This document shows, piece after piece, positions 50,891 through 60,270 of a stretch of DNA of 64,000 nucleotides (positions are counted from its first letter, which is position 1; every line of letters begins with the position of its first letter). This DNA comes from Lachnospiraceae bacterium (lineage in GTDB: Bacteria; Bacillota; Clostridia; Lachnospirales; Lachnospiraceae). The stretch spans positions 298,001-362,000 of the forward strand of contig AP025573.1 in assembly GCA_022845895.1 (NCBI GenBank), given 5' to 3'. The notes below the pieces were generated by a model. That model was not told where the DNA came from, did not search any database, and saw nothing but the letters and a program-made list of their open reading frames with translations. A program made the translations under genes and the position numbers.

Positions 50891-52262
50891 ATGAAAATTT
50901 TACGAGTTGTTCGACAATTTCGGGGAACCACATTCCGTGTGACGCCTTCACAAGGACATTGTCCCCTTCCTTTATTATGTTGTTCATCTGTGCGAGGAAA
51001 TCCTGCTTCGTGGCGAACCAGAGCACTTCTATGCCGGGAGCTTTGTCTGCTCCGGCGGCGATTTCTTTTGCCAGCTCCCCGATTGCACACAGGACGTCTA
51101 CGCCGTGCCTTGCGGCGTATTCACCGACTTCCCGGTGAAGTTCTTTTTCATTATTCCCGAGTTCTCCCATGTTGCCGAGCACGGCTACCTTCCGGCCGAT
51201 GGCCATGTCAAGGACATCGATGGCTGCCTTTGTGGATATCGGATTGGCATTGTAGCAGTCATCCAGTATCATGAGGCTGCCGGTGGAGATGATGTTATTG
51301 CGTCCCGGGAGGGTCGTGTGTGCCTCGATGCCGGCCTTGATCTCCTCTACTGCAAGGCCGAGTGCAGCGCCTACGGCAGCGCCTGCCAGGGCATTGGAGA
51401 CCATATGTGCGCCGGGAGTAGGAATAAGGCACTCAAAAGCTTCGCCGTCCGGCATGTGTATCGTACAGGCCGTTCCTTTTAAGCCCATGGGCACGATATC
51501 GGACGCATGGCACTGGCAGTCTTCCGTCGTACCGAAGAGGACAGGAGTAACCCCTTTCACTGGCCCCATCCTGGACAGAAGGTCATCATCGCCGTTAAGG
51601 ATGATGCTTCCGCCATGTTTCATATCCTGTATCATCTGGGATTTCTCTTGGAGAATCCCCTCCCTCGTCTTGAAGAATTCCAGATGGGCCACGCCGATAT
51701 TCGTAATGACACAGATATCAGGACTGGCGACAGAGGAGAGGCGGCGCATTTCTCCGAAATGGTTGACCCCCATCTCCAGAATCACGACCTCATGCGCTTC
51801 ATTCATCTCAAAAATGGTGAGGGGAAGTCCCCATTCATTGTTGAAGTTGCCTAACGTCTTGTGGACATTGTATTTCTGAGACACGACAGAGGCAATCATT
51901 TCCTTTGTACTTGTCTTGCCGACGCTTCCTGTGATACCGACTACCGTCACATCAAAAGAGTCCCGGTACAGTTTGGCGATGTCCAGCAGCGCCTGCCCGG
52001 TGGACTCTACGAGAATATATGGGAAGTCCGTATCACCGAGATCCTCATGGGAGACGACGCAGAGAGCGCCCCTTTCAATTGTATCAGGGATAAACTTATG
52101 TGCATTGACATTCTCTCCGTCAATGGCGACAAACAGGTAATCCTTCTCGACTTTTCTGCTGTCGATTACGACACCTGCCACTTCCCGGCTCTTTTTGCTT
52201 TCATCGCCGTGGTACGTGCCGTGACAGGCGTCTGCAATATTTTCCAGTGTAAGGTTCTTCAT
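50889..52262 (-). CDS. murF: UDP-N-acetylmuramoyl-tripeptide--D-alanyl-D-alanine ligase
   Basis: 457 residues. The Mur-ligase ATP loop is VGITGSVGKTSTKE, followed by LGNFNNEWGLPLT, EMGVNHFGEM, ITNIGVAHLE, and the C-terminal DDCYNANP with NMGELG. It adds D-Ala-D-Ala to the UDP-MurNAc tripeptide in peptidoglycan synthesis. It begins 5 bp after ddl, whose product it uses. Confidence 0.96.
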   Translation of the reverse strand: MKNLTLENIADACHGTYHGDESKKSREVAGVVIDSRKVEKDYLFVAIDGENVNAHKFIPDTIERGALCVVSHEDLGDTDFPYILVESTGQALLDIAKLYRDSFDVTVVGITGSVGKTSTKEMIASVVSQKYNVHKTLGNFNNEWGLPLTIFEMNEAHEVVILEMGVNHFGEMRRLSSVASPDICVITNIGVAHLEFFKTREGILQEKSQMIQDMKHGGSIILNGDDDLLSRMGPVKGVTPVLFGTTEDCQCHASDIVPMGLKGTACTIHMPDGEAFECLIPTPGAHMVSNALAGAAVGAALGLAVEEIKAGIEAHTTLPGRNNIISTGSLMILDDCYNANPISTKAAIDVLDMAIGRKVAVLGNMGELGNNEKELHREVGEYAARHGVDVLCAIGELAKEIAAGADKAPGIEVLWFATKQDFLAQMNNIIKEGDNVLVKASHGMWFPEIVEQLVKFS

Positions 52263-52267
52263 ATTCC

Positions 52268-53332
52268 TTATCCTCTTACTTTCATTGATTCTTCAATTAT
52301 TTTCTCACACAGTTCTCCGTAATCCATGCCGGCATTCAGGGCAGCCCTCGGGAGAAGGCTTGTAGGAGTCATGCCCGGCAGCCCGTTCATCTCAAGGCAG
52401 TAGAACCTGCCGTCCGTCTCATCCACGATAAAATCAGCCCGGGCGTAGACATCCATGCGCAGCGCCTCGAACGCTTTCTCTCCGGCACGCTGGATTTTCT
52501 TCATCATCTTCGCGTCCAGGGAGATTGGCGGGCATATCTCGGTCGCCCCTCCGTCCTGGTATTTGTTTTCATAAGAAAACACCTCGTCTCTCGGTATGAT
52601 CTCTACGAGAGGCAGCGCCTTGCCTGCAAAGATGCCGCATGCATACTCGCGGCCCCTGATAAAAGGTTCGATGACAACTTCGTCCTGATGGTCCTCGTCA
52701 AAAGAGCGGCGGACCGCCTCCTTATAATCCTCTTCGGTGTGGCAGATATATACGCCGAGGCTGGAACCGCTGGAACAAGGCTTTACGACGAGCGGCAGAT
52801 AGTATCCGAGCTCATCGAGAGTCGTGTCTTTCGTCTTTTCTGTGAGAGAAGTCCCCCTTGGCGTAGGCACGCGTGTCATCTTGAACACCTGCTTCGCGAC
52901 AAGCTTGTTCATGGACATGGCGCATCCGAGCGAATTAGGTCCCGTATACTTGATTCCGAGGACATCGAACGTGGCCTGCATCTTTCCGTTTTCCCCAACG
53001 GAACCGTGAAGTCCCATGAACGTAATATCGGCCAGACGACACAGCTCGACGACATTCGGACCAAGATAGCATTCAGACTGGTCTGGGCGGGAAGCTTTGA
53101 CTGCTTCGATATCCGGTGCGGTCGTCTTGATGCCCTGGGCAATCTCAAGCCCCGCGCCCGGAAGGTCGAATACTTCTTCCAGCTTATCAGAATCGTAAGG
53201 TAATCCAAGATAGACATCCAGCAGAAATGCCTTGTGTCCCCGTTCTCTTAAGGTTCTGCAGATACCGGCGCCCGAGATAAGGGATACATCCCGCTCGGGG
53301 CTCAGTCCTCCTGCTAAAACGATAATCTTCAT
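52268..53332 (-). CDS. ddl: D-alanine--D-alanine ligase
   Basis: 354 residues from the ATG at 53332 (MKIIVLAGGLSPERDVS); a TTG two codons earlier is also possible and lies closer to the AAAGGAG site. It has the ATP-grasp fold, with MGLHGSVGENG, PCSSGSSLGVYI, EPFIRGREYACGI and the C-terminal EMNGLPGMTPTSLLPRAA. It makes D-Ala-D-Ala for MurF, the next gene. It follows pncB by 18 bp in the same transcript. Confidence 0.95.
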   Translation of the reverse strand: MKIIVLAGGLSPERDVSLISGAGICRTLRERGHKAFLLDVYLGLPYDSDKLEEVFDLPGAGLEIAQGIKTTAPDIEAVKASRPDQSECYLGPNVVELCRLADITFMGLHGSVGENGKMQATFDVLGIKYTGPNSLGCAMSMNKLVAKQVFKMTRVPTPRGTSLTEKTKDTTLDELGYYLPLVVKPCSSGSSLGVYICHTEEDYKEAVRRSFDEDHQDEVVIEPFIRGREYACGIFAGKALPLVEIIPRDEVFSYENKYQDGGATEICPPISLDAKMMKKIQRAGEKAFEALRMDVYARADFIVDETDGRFYCLEMNGLPGMTPTSLLPRAALNAGMDYGELCEKIIEESMKVRG

Positions 53333-53350
53333 AAACAAATGCTCTCCTTT

Positions 53351-54805
53351 TTAGTTAGTCGTGCTGATCTGATCTAAGAGTGATTTCTTTACTTCATACA
53401 GATTCTGTGACAAATCTACATATACGCGGTGCGGGTAGAACAGCCGCTTCGTCTCTTCCCACAGAGTCCTCTTTTCCTGGCGGCAGTATGCGGCAATCTC
53501 CTTTACAGAAGGGGACTTATATACACATTCTCCGTTCTTGAATACAGGAACGAGTATTTCACGCATCGTGTAGGATCCACCCGGCAGCTTTGTCTTCTTC
53601 CATGTCTCAATCGGGTCGAACAGAAGCAGGTCGCTGCCTGTGTCATATTCTTCTCCGACAAAGCAGATCAGATCGGCTTTTACTTTACCTGTTGTTTTAT
53701 CATAGATTCTATAAATCGTTTTGTTACCAGGATTTGTAATTTTCTCAGTGTTTTCTGAAATTTTTATCTTAGGTACGAATTCACCGTCCTCATTCATGAT
53801 GGCCGCAAGCTTGTACACGCCTCCGAATGACGGACAGTCTTTGGACGTGATGAGGTTCGTCCCTACCCCCCAGGAATTGATGGCGGCACCCTGCATCTTC
53901 AGATCGTGGAGCAGATACTCGTCAAGGTCATTGGACGCAGTGATGGTAGCATCGGTAAACCCGGCTGCATCGAGCATCTTGCGGGCTTCCTTGGATAAGT
54001 AGGCAAGGTCGCCGCTGTCGAGGCGGATACCATACTTTTTAAAATGGACGCCCTTCTCCTTCATCTCTTGAAACACACGTATCGCGTTCGGTACGCCGGA
54101 CTTGAGCGTATCATACGTATCCACGAGCAGGGTACAGTTATCCGGATACATCTCGGCATAGGTCCTGAACGCGGAATACTCGTCCTTAAAACTCATAATC
54201 CAGCTGTGCGCATGTGTCCCCATGACTGGCACGTCAAACAGCTGCCCTGCCAGCACGTTAGATGTTCCCACGCAGCCTCCTATCATGGCGGCTCTTGCTC
54301 CATACAGCCCTGCATCCGGTCCCTGGGCGCGGCGCAGGCCAAATTCCATAATACCGTCCCCGTTAGCAGCGAACACGATACGGGATGTCTTGGTCGCGAT
54401 AAGAGACTGATGATTGATAATGTTCAGTATCGCCGTTTCCACAAGCTGCGCTTCCATAATAGGGGCGATGACCTTCAGAAGAGGCTCCTTCGGAAAGATG
54501 ACAGTCCCTTCGGGAATCGCATAGATATCGCCGCTGAAATGAAATCCACTCAGGTAGTGGAGGAAATCTTCGCTGAAGATGCCCAGGCTCCTGAGATAGT
54601 CCACATCATCATATGTGAAGTTCAGATTCTTGATATAGTCAATCACCTGGTCAAGTCCGGCACATATAGAATAGCCGTTGTTACAAGGATTCTGGCGGAA
54701 AAACACGTCAAAAATCACAGTTTCGTTCTGTCCCTGTTCGTAATAACCCTGCATCATGGTCAACTCATATAGATCCGTCAGCAAGGTCAAATCTCTTCTG
54801 CTCAT
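53351..54805 (-). CDS. pncB: Nicotinate phosphoribosyltransferase
   Basis: 484 residues. N-terminal LLTDLYELTMMQGYYEQG and FDVFFRQNP, then GLRRAQGPDAGLYGARAA, GTHAHSWIMSF, DTYDTLKSG and the phosphoribose loop region GIRLDSGDLAYLS are all PncB signatures. It turns nicotinate and PRPP into NaMN in NAD salvage. A good SigA promoter and a small palindrome lie upstream. Downstream it is linked to ddl and murF, an unusual mix of NAD salvage and cell-wall genes. Confidence 0.95.
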   Translation of the reverse strand: MSRRDLTLLTDLYELTMMQGYYEQGQNETVIFDVFFRQNPCNNGYSICAGLDQVIDYIKNLNFTYDDVDYLRSLGIFSEDFLHYLSGFHFSGDIYAIPEGTVIFPKEPLLKVIAPIMEAQLVETAILNIINHQSLIATKTSRIVFAANGDGIMEFGLRRAQGPDAGLYGARAAMIGGCVGTSNVLAGQLFDVPVMGTHAHSWIMSFKDEYSAFRTYAEMYPDNCTLLVDTYDTLKSGVPNAIRVFQEMKEKGVHFKKYGIRLDSGDLAYLSKEARKMLDAAGFTDATITASNDLDEYLLHDLKMQGAAINSWGVGTNLITSKDCPSFGGVYKLAAIMNEDGEFVPKIKISENTEKITNPGNKTIYRIYDKTTGKVKADLICFVGEEYDTGSDLLLFDPIETWKKTKLPGGSYTMREILVPVFKNGECVYKSPSVKEIAAYCRQEKRTLWEETKRLFYPHRVYVDLSQNLYEVKKSLLDQISTTN

Positions 54806-54833
54806 TTTCCTGTTAAAACTCCTTTTTTTCTCG

Positions 54834-54851
54834 GGGCAGTCCGTACTGCCC
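54834..54851. promoter_or_regulatory. Palindrome in the pncB leader
   Basis: GGGCAGT-CCGT-ACTGCCC (54834-54851) is a perfect dyad between the promoter and the start codon. It may be an operator (for example for an NAD-sensing repressor) or a leader hairpin. There is no T-run. Confidence 0.4.
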
Positions 54852-54888
54852 TGTCTATATGAATACCCGGCATGGGATATTCTGTCTT

Positions 54889-54917
54889 ATTATATCACCA
54901 GACGCATAAAATGTAAA
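54889..54917 (-). promoter_or_regulatory. SigA-type promoter for pncB-ddl-murF
   Basis: On the minus strand, TTTACA (54917-54912) and TATAAT (54894-54889) have a 17-bp spacer. The site lies about 85 bp upstream of the pncB start. Confidence 0.7.
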
Positions 54918-54941
54918 AGAGAAAAGTAATCAACCAGAGGC

Positions 54942-55676
54942 TCAGACAAGCCTTTGGTTCTTATTGATCGTCTCCTGTATGATATTCTGGCAGTACTGTC
55001 CGAGATGCTTCTTCGTCTCTTTGTCCAGGTCATTCGGATAGACAGGCGTGCCGTATTCCAGAATGACATGGGTCTTTTTGATGCGCGGGAACTGCTGCTC
55101 AAAGATGGCATGCGTGTTGTTGAGGCTCATCGGTATGATGGCACAGCCAGTCTTCTCTGCAATCTTGAAGGAACCGTCGTGAAACGGCAGCATGCTCAGT
55201 TCATCCCCGTCGTTGCGTGTTCCTTCGGGAAATATGCAGATGGAGATGCCTTCCTTCACATACTCTATCGCCTTCAGGATTGTTTTCAGCCCCTCTTTTG
55301 GCGTACTTCTGTCGAGAAACAGACAGTACAGCCGTTTCATCCAGTCTCTGAGAAGCGGATAGCGCAGCATCTCCTTCTTGGCAATATATCCGGTGAGGCG
55401 ACGACAGCGGGAATAGGTGATGAGTATATCGAAGTAGCTTCTGTGGTTTCCGATAAAAAGTACCGGTTCGTCTGGAACATGTTCCTCACCTATGACGGTG
55501 ACTTCCACACCGGAGATGCGGAGCATCAGGCGGAAGACCCACTGTACGAGACGCAGGGAGCTTACATCTGCAGTCCTGCGTCTGAACTTATGGATGATCC
55601 ATTCCACTCCAAGTACCGGAATGCCCAGTACGAGATACAGCATCAATACGATTACAACACATATAAATCTTATCAT
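54942..55676 (-). CDS. plsC: 1-acyl-sn-glycerol-3-phosphate acyltransferase
   Basis: 244 residues. An N-terminal membrane helix (FICVVIVLMLYLVLGI) is followed by the HX4D motif in IGNHRSYFDI, the FPEGTRND motif and a Pro-containing AIIPMSLNNT. It acylates lysophosphatidic acid to phosphatidic acid at the membrane. It lies between malQ and pncB on the same strand, with its own spacing (26 bp from malQ). Confidence 0.92.
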   Translation of the reverse strand: MIRFICVVIVLMLYLVLGIPVLGVEWIIHKFRRRTADVSSLRLVQWVFRLMLRISGVEVTVIGEEHVPDEPVLFIGNHRSYFDILITYSRCRRLTGYIAKKEMLRYPLLRDWMKRLYCLFLDRSTPKEGLKTILKAIEYVKEGISICIFPEGTRNDGDELSMLPFHDGSFKIAEKTGCAIIPMSLNNTHAIFEQQFPRIKKTHVILEYGTPVYPNDLDKETKKHLGQYCQNIIQETINKNQRLV

Positions 55677-55702
55677 CAGTATAACCTCTCTGTTTATGTT
55701 AT

Positions 55703-57214
55703 TTAATATCTTCCATATAATATGGCCATGTCTTTCAGCTCTTTTGCAAGCGGCGCGCTTAATATCCCCTTCTTGAAGCGCCAGTTCCAGTTGCCGGCGG
55801 CAACCCCCGGTATGTTCATCCTGGCTTCCTTCCCGTAAGACAGGACATCCTGCATCGGTACGACCGCACAGGCGGCGATGCTGCCGAGGCAGAGACGTAT
55901 GAATTCTTTATTGATCTTCGTGCCGTCCGAATTCGTATAGCGCCTTACCTTTTCCTGGCAGGCAGGATTCAGCGTCTCATACCATCCGAGCGTCGTGTCA
56001 TTGTCGTGCGTCCCGGTATAGCAGACGCAGTGAGGGGTCGTAAACTGGTGGGGGAGGAAAGCATTTTCCTCGGTGCCCTCGAATGCGAACTGAAGGACTT
56101 TCATGCCCGGGAAGTGAAATTCATTCCGCAGCGCCTCGACTTCCGGAGTGATGACGCCAAGGTCTTCCGCTATTATCGGCAGTCCCTCTCCGAGCGCGTC
56201 TTCTATGGCATGGAACAGCTCCCGGCCGGGAGCTTTGACCCACTCGCCGTGTACGGCTGTCTCTTCTCCGTACGGGACAGACCAGTATGCTTCAAAACCA
56301 CGGAAGTGGTCGATACGCAGAATATCAAGCAGCGTAAGCTGATGGCGTATCCGACAGATCCACCATGCAAAGCCTTCCTCCTCGTGGGCTGCCCAGTGAT
56401 AGAGGGGATTGCCCCAGAGCTGGCCGGTCTCGGAAAAGTAATCCGGCGGCACGCCCGCCACTTTGACAGGATATCCCTTTGAATCGAGCTGGAACAGATG
56501 CTGGTTCGCCCACACGTCTGCGCTGTCCATGGAGACGAAGATGGGGATATCGCCGATGATTCGTATATCATGCCTGTTTGCATAAGCTTTCAGCTCTCTC
56601 CATTCTTCAAAAAAGAGGAACTGCAGAAATTTGTAGAACCCGCTGTCCTTTTCATAAGCCTCCTGCAGACGGGCTTTGCATTCCGGAGACGGATTTCTGC
56701 ATTCGTCTTCCCATTCGAGCCAGCTTACGCCTCCGTGTGCATCCTTGCACGCCATAAAGAGTGCATAATCATCCAGCCAGGCCGCGTTCTGTCCGCAGAA
56801 TGCTTCGTATGCCGCTAGGAGTTCCCGGTGGGCCTCCTGATAGGCAGAAGTGCAGAAGCGGCGGTAAGCATTCTGAAAGATACGCTGCTTCCAGGGGATG
56901 ATGACGCCGTAGTCGACGTGTTCGTCGTCGCGTACGGGACAGTGTAAGATCTCATAACCTTGTACCAGCTCCAATTCTTTTAAATGTGCCGGGCTGATAA
57001 GAAGGGGCTGCCCTGCAAAGGCAGAGAAGCTCTGGTAGGGGGAATCGCCGTAACCGGTAGGGGTGAGCGGAAGCATCTGCCAGATATGCTGTCCCGCGCG
57101 TTCTAAAAAGTCTACGAACTCATAGGCATCTGCCCCTAAGTCTCCGATACCGTACGGGGACGGCAGGGAGGTAGGATGCAGCAGAATGCCGGAGATTCTG
57201 TTCTGTTCATTCAT
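55703..57214 (-). CDS. malQ: 4-alpha-glucanotransferase (amylomaltase)
   Basis: 503 residues, the normal GH77 length. Motifs include WQMLPLTPTGYGDSPYQSFS, the nucleophile Asp in LRIDHFRGFEAYW, the acid/base Glu in IIAEDLGVITPEV, and TGTHDNDTTLGW. It transfers maltodextrin segments between chains in glycogen or maltose use. With glgB 7 kb away this suggests storage-glucan metabolism. Confidence 0.96.
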   Translation of the reverse strand: MNEQNRISGILLHPTSLPSPYGIGDLGADAYEFVDFLERAGQHIWQMLPLTPTGYGDSPYQSFSAFAGQPLLISPAHLKELELVQGYEILHCPVRDDEHVDYGVIIPWKQRIFQNAYRRFCTSAYQEAHRELLAAYEAFCGQNAAWLDDYALFMACKDAHGGVSWLEWEDECRNPSPECKARLQEAYEKDSGFYKFLQFLFFEEWRELKAYANRHDIRIIGDIPIFVSMDSADVWANQHLFQLDSKGYPVKVAGVPPDYFSETGQLWGNPLYHWAAHEEEGFAWWICRIRHQLTLLDILRIDHFRGFEAYWSVPYGEETAVHGEWVKAPGRELFHAIEDALGEGLPIIAEDLGVITPEVEALRNEFHFPGMKVLQFAFEGTEENAFLPHQFTTPHCVCYTGTHDNDTTLGWYETLNPACQEKVRRYTNSDGTKINKEFIRLCLGSIAACAVVPMQDVLSYGKEARMNIPGVAAGNWNWRFKKGILSAPLAKELKDMAILYGRY

Positions 57215-57345
57215 GTGGGTACGCCTGCTTTCTATAAAGATTAAGTAGTTTTATGACAAATATGCGTCTATTATACTACAAAATTGGAATTTTTCATAGC
57301 TTTGCTGTGTATGATGTTAAAGAGAATGTAGCTTTGAGGAATCTG

Positions 57346-57753
57346 ATGAAAAGATTATGCTCCTATGTGCTTCTTCTGGCCTGCACATTCCTTCTGACAG
57401 CGTGTTCCGTCACAAAGACGGACAAAGACAAGATACGCGATATCGACTTCACCGTGGTCGATACGGAAGCTGTCCCGGAAGAGCTGGCCGCACAGATAGA
57501 AGAGGCGAAGGCGGAACCATTCAGGCTTACTTACGGGGATAATGGATATCTGTACATTGCCCGTGGATATGGGACAAAAGATACAAGCGGGTACAGTGTG
57601 GAGGTGCCGGAATGCTATGAGACATCCAATGCAGTCTGCATGAAAAGCAGTCTTCTGGGGCCGGACAAAACGGAAGAGGTAAAGAAAAAGCCGACTTATC
57701 CGTATGTAGTTATAAAAATGGAATACAGCGACAAAAACGTAGAATTTGATTAA
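57346..57753 (+). CDS. PrcB-like lipoprotein
   Basis: 135 residues from the ATG at 57346 (GAGG 6-7 bp upstream); the frame opens at 57253. The signal ends in the lipobox LTAC (residues about 18-21). The mature part has the PrcB C-terminal pattern GYLYIARGYGTKDTSGYSVE and ends YVVIKMEYSDKNVEFD. PrcB-type domains modulate proteases in spirochaetes; in Firmicutes the role is unknown. It is 13 bp upstream of the SPOCS/LysM spore gene and likely co-transcribed. Confidence 0.75.
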   Translation: MKRLCSYVLLLACTFLLTACSVTKTDKDKIRDIDFTVVDTEAVPEELAAQIEEAKAEPFRLTYGDNGYLYIARGYGTKDTSGYSVEVPECYETSNAVCMKSSLLGPDKTEEVKKKPTYPYVVIKMEYSDKNVEFD

Positions 57754-57766
57754 GGAGGAATGAAAA

Positions 57767-59326
57767 ATGGAATATATGAAAAAACAGGTACAGACTTACC
57801 GGACCGGGAAAGTCATTACCGACCAGTTCTACATTGACGATGATTATAATGTACCGGACGTGAAAAGTGATGTGATGCGCATCATACTCGGAGAGGGAAT
57901 GCTGGATGTAGAGGACATGAAGGTCGTGGAAAATTACATCCGTGTGGCCGGAAAGATGAACTTCAAGGTGCTGTACGTGACCGAGGAGGGAGAATCGAGG
58001 CTGTCCTCCCTGGAAGGGAGGATTCCGTTTGAGGAGATGATATACACGGAACAGGTGCCGGAAGGGACGCCGTTTATCAAGGCTTCTAATATCGACCTGA
58101 CAGTGACGACGATACATTCAAGGAAACTGAACCTGAAAGCCCTCGTGGAACTTCAGGTGTCTTCAGAAGGTATGGACGACCTGGAGGTGACGACGGATAT
58201 TCTAAGCGATGCTCCAGTGTATAAGCGATATGCCGCAAAGCAGATGCTGCGCATGCTCACATCCAAGAAGGATACATACCGGATCAAGGAAGAAGTTGCC
58301 ATCAGCGGGACGAAGGAAAATGTCGGCACGCTGCTCTGGACAGATGTCACGAGCCGCAAGCTCGATACGAGGCTTGGCACGGACGAGATGCTCATACAGG
58401 GCGAGCTGATGCTGTTCTGCTTCTATGAGTCTCTGGAGGGCAAGACAGACTGGATCGAACAAGTTATTCCTTATGAAGGACGTATAGAATGTTACGGTGC
58501 ACAGGATAATATGTATCATCAGATATATCCGGAGCTTGCGGATGTCAACATCGATGTGCGCATGGATGAAGACGGCGAGATGCGCCTGCTCGGCGTGGAA
58601 GCCACGCTGGAACTCAGGCTTATCGTATATGAGGAAGAGAATGAGGATGTGCTGGAGGACGTATATTCGCTGGAGAAGACCTGCATCCCGAGAATAACAG
58701 AAGAGACATTTGAAAAGCTGCTCATGCAGAATCATTCAAAATGTAAAGTAATTGAACAGCTCTCCCTTCCGGAGATTAAGGACAGCATGCTCCAGGTGTG
58801 CCACAGCAGCGGAAAGATTCAGCTGGAGCGGACCGAGGTTGTGGACGGCGGTATACAGATAGAAGGCGTACTCCATATCAGCTTCCTCTATGTAAAAGCA
58901 GATGATGTCATCCCGTTTGACACGTGGCAGGGAATGGTTCCCTTTTCCTATCTTCTGGAGAGCAATGAAACGAGCAGTGACATGACCTATGACCTGACGT
59001 ATGCGGTTGAGCAGCTTTCCATCGGCCTGCTCGGCAGCGACGAGATAGAGATCAAGGCCGTGCTGGCCTTCAACAGCTTCCTGAAACAGCCGGTACTGGT
59101 ATCCAACATCGAAGAAGTAGACTTTGAACCGGTCGATATGGAGGAGATGGAACGGCGGCCCGGTATCGTAGGATATATCGTGCAAGATGGAGATATGCTC
59201 TGGGATCTTGCAAAACGATACAGCACGACGGTAGAAGGAATCATGGAAGTGAACGGCCTGGAATCAGAGCAGGTAAAACCAGGGGATAAGATATTGATTT
59301 TTAAGGAAAATATGAGTATACTATGA
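57767..59326 (+). CDS. SPOCS (DUF3794) and LysM domain protein, probably spore envelope
   Basis: 519 residues. Repeated beta-rich DUF3794/SPOCS modules occupy about residues 30-450 (FYIDDDYNVPDVKSDV; GRIPFEEMIY; QVIPYEGRIE; WQGMVPFSYLLE). A single C-terminal LysM (about 468-516) has YIVQDGDMLWDLAKRYSTTV and IMEVNGLESEQVKPGDKILI. SPOCS proteins occur in endospore coat or cortex assembly and LysM binds peptidoglycan. AAGGAGG precedes the start. Confidence 0.88.
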   Translation: MEYMKKQVQTYRTGKVITDQFYIDDDYNVPDVKSDVMRIILGEGMLDVEDMKVVENYIRVAGKMNFKVLYVTEEGESRLSSLEGRIPFEEMIYTEQVPEGTPFIKASNIDLTVTTIHSRKLNLKALVELQVSSEGMDDLEVTTDILSDAPVYKRYAAKQMLRMLTSKKDTYRIKEEVAISGTKENVGTLLWTDVTSRKLDTRLGTDEMLIQGELMLFCFYESLEGKTDWIEQVIPYEGRIECYGAQDNMYHQIYPELADVNIDVRMDEDGEMRLLGVEATLELRLIVYEEENEDVLEDVYSLEKTCIPRITEETFEKLLMQNHSKCKVIEQLSLPEIKDSMLQVCHSSGKIQLERTEVVDGGIQIEGVLHISFLYVKADDVIPFDTWQGMVPFSYLLESNETSSDMTYDLTYAVEQLSIGLLGSDEIEIKAVLAFNSFLKQPVLVSNIEEVDFEPVDMEEMERRPGIVGYIVQDGDMLWDLAKRYSTTVEGIMEVNGLESEQVKPGDKILIFKENMSIL

Positions 59327-59392
59327 GTACACTGTATACAAGATACAACGATCTGAGGATAATGTAAACGTTAACTTACGAGGAGATAAAAT

Positions 59393-60268
59393 ATGGATAA
59401 ACTGGAGTTGAAAGCACTGGCTAAGATAAACCTGGGCCTGGACGTACTCGGAAGGCGGAGCAACGGATACCACGATGTACGCATGGTGATGCAGACGGTG
59501 TACTTGTATGACCAGGTCATAATGGAGAAGAAGAAGGAGCCGGGCATCGAAGTGGAGACGAACCTGTATTTCCTTCCGGTCAATGAGAATAATCTCGCTT
59601 ACAAGGCAGCAAAGCTGCTTATGGATGAATTTCACATAAAAGAGGGAATCAAGATTACGCTTAAGAAGCATATTCCGGTGGCGGCAGGTATGGCAGGCGG
59701 AAGTTCCAATGCAGCGGCAGTGCTCTATGGAATGAACCGCATGTTTGCCCTGAAGCTGCCGGAGAAAGCTTTGATGGAACGGGGGTTGACGCTTGGGGCG
59801 GACGTGCCGTACTGCATCATGCGGGGAACCGTGCTTGCAGAGGGCATCGGCGAGATTCTCACTCCTTTAAGCCCCATGCCGAAGTGCCATATATTGATAG
59901 CGAAGCCGCCCATCAGCGTATCGACCAAGTTCGTGTACGATGAGCTGGACTCCCGCGAGATAACAGCGCACCCGGATATAGACGGAATCATAGAGGGTCT
60001 GGATGGACAAGACCTGGCACGCACGGCCGGATGCCTTGGAAACGTGCTGGAGGAAGTCACGGTCCGGGAATACCCTGTAATCGAACAGATCAAGAATGTC
60101 ATGAAAGGACAGGGGGCATTGAACGCCATCATGAGCGGAAGCGGCCCGACCGTATTCGGCATATTTGAGGAAAAGAGCAGGGCGAGGGAGGCCGGCAGAA
60201 AGATAAAGGAAACGGGATTAACGAAGCAGGTGTATGTTACGAACGTGCATAATGCAAGGAGGAAATGA
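59393..60268 (+). CDS. ispE: 4-diphosphocytidyl-2-C-methyl-D-erythritol kinase
   Basis: 291 residues. GHMP-kinase features: KALAKINLGLDVLGRR at the start, the ATP loop PVAAGMAGGSSNAAAVL, LGADVPYCIMRGTVLAEGIG, and the C-terminal MSGSGPTVFGIFE. It carries out the ATP-dependent step of the MEP isoprenoid pathway. The end overlaps the GntR frame by 4 bp; the preferred GntR start is 3 bp after the ispE stop. Confidence 0.96.
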   Translation: MDKLELKALAKINLGLDVLGRRSNGYHDVRMVMQTVYLYDQVIMEKKKEPGIEVETNLYFLPVNENNLAYKAAKLLMDEFHIKEGIKITLKKHIPVAAGMAGGSSNAAAVLYGMNRMFALKLPEKALMERGLTLGADVPYCIMRGTVLAEGIGEILTPLSPMPKCHILIAKPPISVSTKFVYDELDSREITAHPDIDGIIEGLDGQDLARTAGCLGNVLEEVTVREYPVIEQIKNVMKGQGALNAIMSGSGPTVFGIFEEKSRAREAGRKIKETGLTKQVYVTNVHNARRK

Positions 60269-60270
60269 GC

